The notes beneath the pieces are model-generated. The model saw nothing but the letters and a program-made list of their open reading frames with translations. It had not been told where the DNA came from and searched no databases. A DNA stretch of 64,000 bases, taken from assembly GCF_018332695.1 (NCBI RefSeq), contig NZ_BOQN01000095.1:62001-126000 (forward strand), in the 5' to 3' direction. This stretch comes from Paractinoplanes toevensis. Lineage in GTDB: Bacteria > Actinomycetota > Actinomycetes > Mycobacteriales > Micromonosporaceae. The translations under genes were made by a program, and so were the position numbers. This document shows positions 60,472 through 64,000 of the stretch, piece after piece. Every line of letters starts with the position of its first letter. Position 1 is the first letter of the stretch.

Positions 60472-62691
60472 GTGACTTCTTTCTCACCGCCGGACTTTGA
60501 GTTCGAAGAGGCCGCTCCAGTCTCTGTAGAGACGCCGCTGGAGGATCAGGAACACTTCGCCGCGTTGCTGAGTGCGGACGAACCGGACCTCACTGAAGCC
60601 CCACAAGAGGCCGTGCAGGTCATTCCGCTTAACGCCACGGGCGACTGGACGGTCAAGGTAGGCCCGCCGAGCGCGGCCAAAGCCGCCGAAGGGCGCTTCG
60701 CTCGCCGCGCGATTGCCGGTGTGACTCTGAGCCCCGGGAGTCAAGAGGCTCTCTTCCTCGCCGCTTTGGATCCCACCGGCGTCGCCGACGAGAAAATCAA
60801 GCGGCAACGCGTTAGCAATGGATGGCTCTACCGCATTGACGACGTCCGCATGTTCACCACGATGGTCAACTTGAGCCCCTCGAACGACCGGCTGCTCGCG
60901 GACGCGGTGTATGCCGCCGACCCTGAGTTCACGAACGCCACTAGTGGGTTGCACGCGGTCCCGATGCCGACCTCCCACCCGAGGTTCGCATCCTTGATCT
61001 ATTCCTGCGATCGTGCGGTCCTGCGGGAGGCGAGCGATCTCAACATGGATCAGGTCTCGGAAGACAACCCGATCGACGTCGGATCCAGGATCATCGAGCA
61101 GCCCATCACGCTGGTCACGGCTGCCTTTGCGCTCGGCTTGGAGCCAGACGGGTCCCCGTCGTTCGATGAAGATGCTCCTACGCAGGAAGAGTACGTAGCG
61201 GTAGACGGCAACAGCCGGTGCGCGGCCGGGTTCAAGAACATCACTTTCCCTGTCCGTTTGTTGCCCCAGCGCCTTCATGCCCTCTACGGGAGTCCGGACT
61301 CCCTCGTCACCCTGCGGCCGTCGTTGCTCAACCAGATGACGCACGCCGAGCGCCGAGACCTTACTCGAAAGCTCTTTAAGCTTTACAGCGATGTCTACGC
61401 CGCACTCCGGACTAAAGAGGCAACCAAGGGCGCTCTTAGTGACAGTGAGCGCAGGGCGAAGAACACTGCCGCCAAGGCCCTGAACAGTCTCACCGTGCCG
61501 GCCACTGTGATCGTCGGCTATATCGACGATGACCCTGCGCTTCACGTGAACCAGCGCTTTGCCACCGCGGTGCGCGAGGTCTTGCAGGGTATGAACGTGG
61601 CACCGAAGGCGTTCGGCGAAGGAGCGCGCAGCGGCGTTTCTGCGGAGCAGGCTGTGGTCGCACTCTACGAAGCCAATTTGCTCGGACCACAGTCAGCGAC
61701 TTCAAATGTCGCCGAGTCCACTCGTGACACGTTGATTGGTCGGACGCCGTCCGCCAGCGCGATGGCAGCACTCGGCCTCACCCCCACTGCGGACCTCCGG
61801 GCCGCCGTCGTGGTGCGGGAGTTCACGCGTCCTGGCCCAGATGTGACGCGAGTGCTCCGCGTGCCGTTGAACGTCTCACAGATTCACCTGAAGCATCGCG
61901 CCGGGCCGGTCGTCGAGTTGGCATTGCGGGGCTACACGGCGAGCAGGGACCACAAGCAGGTCGACAGCATGCGTAAGGTGCTGTCCTCCGGGTCCGGTGG
62001 CTGTCTCTGGCAAGGACTGCTCCGCACGCCCTGGGAGGTTGTAGACGTCGCGACCGATGACCACGTCGATGACCTTGCTGAGGTGGCGCTGAGGCAGCTG
62101 AAGGCCGCGCCGGCCCTGCCGCAAGGCGCGCTGTGCCTACTTGGGGTGCTAGGCATGATCGCCCTTGTATCGGGCGGTTACCTCTTGGCGGCGGGCGGTT
62201 CAGCCGAAAATGTCGCGGCTAACCTCGAAAATGTTGCCGGCCGTGTCGGGGTGCAACGCGGCAGCGTGGGCAGTGTTGTAGAGGATCTACTGGAGCGTGA
62301 GTGGGGTATTCGCTTGCTGGCTGACGCCATCAAGCGGGCGCGTAGCGGAGGCCGCCCGCGGCTTATCGACCCTGAGAGCGGGAAGTTCGTCGAACTACCG
62401 TCCGATCACGGCACGGCTGAAGTGAACGCCACGCTGCGGCGCATGTTGAAGAAGGACAACGAACCCGACGTCGAAGACCTCACCCATGCCGACAAGCAGC
62501 GGCGTGCCCTCAACGAGTTCTCGCAGGCAGTCGTAGAGACCAAGGATGTCCTACGAAGCCTGCTCGAGTTGCATAGCGATCCTCGGGACAAGATCCCCTT
62601 CATGTCAGCGCAGGGCGCTCTGATGAACCTGGAAGCGATCACCGACAACTTCAAGTCGGTTGTGGCGCCGCGCCCCCTGGACTTCTCGTGA
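60472..62691 (+). CDS. 739-residue protein with ParB/DGQHR-like motif, unknown function
   Basis: I do not recognise the whole protein. At about 240-260, EYVAVDGNSRCAAGFKN (VDGNSR is 244-249) and FPVRLLP match the pattern of ParB/sulfiredoxin-like and DGQHR-type folds, in which an xDGxxR loop binds nucleotide. The stretch DPALHVNQRFATAV with GMNVAPKAF follows near 355-385. A hydrophobic segment lies at about 552-576 and the end is helical and charged. The start GTG has GGAGGGC 4 nt upstream. The stop overlaps the GIY-YIG-like gene by 1 nt (or 4 nt if GTG at 62688 is used), so the two form one unit. Confidence 0.65.
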   Translation: MTSFSPPDFEFEEAAPVSVETPLEDQEHFAALLSADEPDLTEAPQEAVQVIPLNATGDWTVKVGPPSAAKAAEGRFARRAIAGVTLSPGSQEALFLAALDPTGVADEKIKRQRVSNGWLYRIDDVRMFTTMVNLSPSNDRLLADAVYAADPEFTNATSGLHAVPMPTSHPRFASLIYSCDRAVLREASDLNMDQVSEDNPIDVGSRIIEQPITLVTAAFALGLEPDGSPSFDEDAPTQEEYVAVDGNSRCAAGFKNITFPVRLLPQRLHALYGSPDSLVTLRPSLLNQMTHAERRDLTRKLFKLYSDVYAALRTKEATKGALSDSERRAKNTAAKALNSLTVPATVIVGYIDDDPALHVNQRFATAVREVLQGMNVAPKAFGEGARSGVSAEQAVVALYEANLLGPQSATSNVAESTRDTLIGRTPSASAMAALGLTPTADLRAAVVVREFTRPGPDVTRVLRVPLNVSQIHLKHRAGPVVELALRGYTASRDHKQVDSMRKVLSSGSGGCLWQGLLRTPWEVVDVATDDHVDDLAEVALRQLKAAPALPQGALCLLGVLGMIALVSGGYLLAAGGSAENVAANLENVAGRVGVQRGSVGSVVEDLLEREWGIRLLADAIKRARSGGRPRLIDPESGKFVELPSDHGTAEVNATLRRMLKKDNEPDVEDLTHADKQRRALNEFSQAVVETKDVLRSLLELHSDPRDKIPFMSAQGALMNLEAITDNFKSVVAPRPLDFS

Positions 62692-63128
62692 TGGGTCCCG
62701 TGCCTCCTGACAAGCCAGTATGGGGTGGAATCATCCGCATGGATGAATCGGTATACGACGCCCTGGCAAACGCGCTGCCGGTGCCGCTGCTGGAGCGGAG
62801 GGCCATCTGCGTACCGCTTGTGGATTGCACTGGAGGCGACCGCAAGTCGATCTATGTGGCTGTCACAACCGGCGGCTACGCCTGTTACGTAGGACAGACC
62901 CAGCGCCCCGCGGACATCCGAGGGGCAGCCGCCCGTCGGCTCGCGGGACACCGGCAGGAGCCCAGCAAGGCGGCCGAATGGGCCGGTTACTGGGTCCTAC
63001 CCCTACCGAAAGAAACTCGCCCCGACCTGGTCAACGAGTGCGAGCGGACGGTGGCCAGCATCTTGGGTGTCCCGGTACGAAATCGCCGGTGGCGCCCAAC
63101 CCAACGTGATCGCTATCGCGAGACCTAA
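62691..63128 (+). CDS. GIY-YIG-like nuclease domain protein
   Basis: A 145-residue protein. GGYACYVGQTQR at about 62-73 fits the GIY-YIG motif (here GGY-CYVG), with a following Arg (RRLAGHRQ) and a Glu in NECERTVA near 120 in place of the metal Glu. This is the fold of homing endonucleases and of several defence nucleases. The start ATG at 62691 overlaps the upstream stop; GTG at 62688 is in frame. It is probably the effector of a two-gene system with the 739-residue protein (inference). Confidence 0.6.
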   Translation: MGPVPPDKPVWGGIIRMDESVYDALANALPVPLLERRAICVPLVDCTGGDRKSIYVAVTTGGYACYVGQTQRPADIRGAAARRLAGHRQEPSKAAEWAGYWVLPLPKETRPDLVNECERTVASILGVPVRNRRWRPTQRDRYRET

Positions 63129-63241
63129 TAGGTGAACTTGGGGTTCCTGGCGGGGCGTCACCCGGACGCGTCCGCCAGAGTTCCCGTTCGGCATGGTGCT
63201 AGCCGTCGCTATGACGCCAAGGCAATTATCCCTGACGTGCG

Positions 63242-64000
63242 TCAAGGGGACGGGTGATCCCTATGCACTTGGGTAGAGAGCCCGGAGCCCGTATGTCCCG
63301 CGGATGCGGTATCAGCGAGCGGGAAGGCAGAGTGAAGCCACGCTTTAACATCTACCGAAGTGCTATAGCCCTTGAGGCGGAGGATGTCGACGATGTCACG
63401 GCCGCAGATGATCACGATGGGGTGCTGGTCTTCGCGGACCTCGCTGTATGCCTGTTCGTGTACGTAGGAGGTCGTAACTAAGACTCCGAACATGCGGTGG
63501 CGGATCCGGGAGATCAGGCGTGAGGTTTCTTTGACGCCGACGGAGTTGTCGGGTCCGTAGCATTTGGCTTCGAGGACGAAGTCGAGCGGTATCCGGTCAG
63601 TGGCGGGGCCGAGTTGGTAGGTGCCGGTGGCATCGCGACCGTAGTCGCGGCTGGCGCGGGTGACGGTGGTGATGCCGGTGTTGGGGGCGAGCATTCGCCA
63701 GATTTCGACGGCGCAGGCTTCGAAGTCACTCCATCTTCCGGTGAAGTGCTGGTAGATCGTGGCCAGGATCTGTTTGCCGCCGGGGTGGGGCGGTAACTGG
63801 TCGACGCGGCTGCGAATGACTTTCGTCGCGGGGGCAACAAGGGTGTCGTAGGCACGGCCATGGACCCATTCGGCCCAGGCTGGGGGGCAGGCGTCCCCGA
63901 GTGGTTGTCGGGCGAGGATCTGCTCGATCCATGCGCGCTCGACCGCTGGGGTGTTGAGCACGGTGAAGGCGGCCCGGTAGTTCTGGAACCGCTGGCCGCT
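63242..64000 (-). CDS. Restriction endonuclease, Mrr-like PD-(D/E)XK (5' end beyond window)
   Basis: The frame continues without a stop to the right edge, reading QRFQNYRAAFTVLNT just before the first possible internal start, so the gene is partial. The catalytic core is ASRDYGRDATG, then PLDFVLEAKCYGP (D-x-x-LEAK) and a C-terminal RLKGYST segment, as in Mrr_cat-type restriction endonucleases of the QNYRAAF group. Such enzymes often cut modified DNA or act with their own methylase. No methylase gene is visible in the window. Confidence 0.85.
   Translation of the reverse strand, partial: SGQRFQNYRAAFTVLNTPAVERAWIEQILARQPLGDACPPAWAEWVHGRAYDTLVAPATKVIRSRVDQLPPHPGGKQILATIYQHFTGRWSDFEACAVEIWRMLAPNTGITTVTRASRDYGRDATGTYQLGPATDRIPLDFVLEAKCYGPDNSVGVKETSRLISRIRHRMFGVLVTTSYVHEQAYSEVREDQHPIVIICGRDIVDILRLKGYSTSVDVKAWLHSAFPLADTASAGHTGSGLSTQVHRDHPSP

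Noticed and set aside
60315..60500. 61-codon frame upstream of the 739-residue protein
   Set aside because: It overlaps the ribosome binding site and start of the real gene and its product has no family features.

Overview
The window is high-GC actinobacterial chromosome, most like the family Micromonosporaceae (Actinoplanes-type). This placement is inferred from gene content and style: many GTG starts, many apparently leaderless genes, DUF3107, DUF3152 and DUF1707 proteins, MoeZ, WXG100/EccC type VII secretion genes, and a DnaA box of the Streptomyces type. No rRNA gene, CRISPR array, insertion sequence or integrase was seen.

Layout. Positions 1-9073 hold a CBM2-like secreted protein, an SDR oxidoreductase, a small DUF3052-like protein, a GT1-type glycosyltransferase with a long Pro/Ala linker, a RecQ helicase fused to a phosphoribosyltransferase domain, a copper operon (csoR-copZ-membrane copper protein) and a methyltransferase. 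Positions 9147-21020 hold heme oxygenase with a DUF2470 partner, a DEAD-box RNA helicase, DUF3107, a TetR regulator, a Pro-rich protein coupled to an alpha/beta hydrolase, two tandem DUF3152 metalloprotease-like proteins, moeZ and a prenyltransferase-like protein. Positions 21017-30499 hold proBA, an alkyltransferase-like protein with a TIGR00027 methyltransferase, a TetR/NAD-epimerase divergent pair with two matching operators, gamma-glutamyltransferase, a GPH-type transporter and a PLP-dependent lyase-like enzyme.

Positions 30509-41137 are an incomplete complex I locus (nuoB, C, H, I, J, K, L, M, N). It lacks A, D, E, F and G and is interrupted by a DUF2252 gene and an antisense Uma2 remnant. 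Positions 41130-48527 hold a MOSC protein, two acetyltransferases, HtpX, an MFS exporter, a DUF4396 protein under a near-perfect CsoR operator, a DUF1707 protein, an LLM oxidoreductase and an unknown protein.

At 48653-48710 lies a 3' fragment of tRNA-Tyr with its terminator but no acceptor 5' strand or D arm. It looks like the displaced end of an attachment site and marks an accessory region that runs to the right edge. That region carries a broken nuclease gene; a type VII secretion locus (two WXG100-like proteins, a WHH-nuclease toxin, its SUKH immunity protein and EccC); a TerY-P-like signalling triad (vWA, PP2C phosphatase, kinase with Zn ribbon and membrane tail) with a two-TM protein; and a defence-like module (a 739-residue protein with a ParB-like DGNSR motif, a GIY-YIG-like protein and an Mrr-type endonuclease running off the edge). 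The coupling of EccC secretion to the TerY-P triad inside a tRNA-bounded region is the strongest candidate for a little-described system.

For at least fifteen genes a TANNNT hexamer lies 6-8 nt before the start codon, which predicts leaderless mRNAs. In three successive junctions (29042, 30497, 31064) the TAG of that hexamer is also the stop codon of the gene before. All functions are inferred from sequence motifs read by eye; no database search was run.
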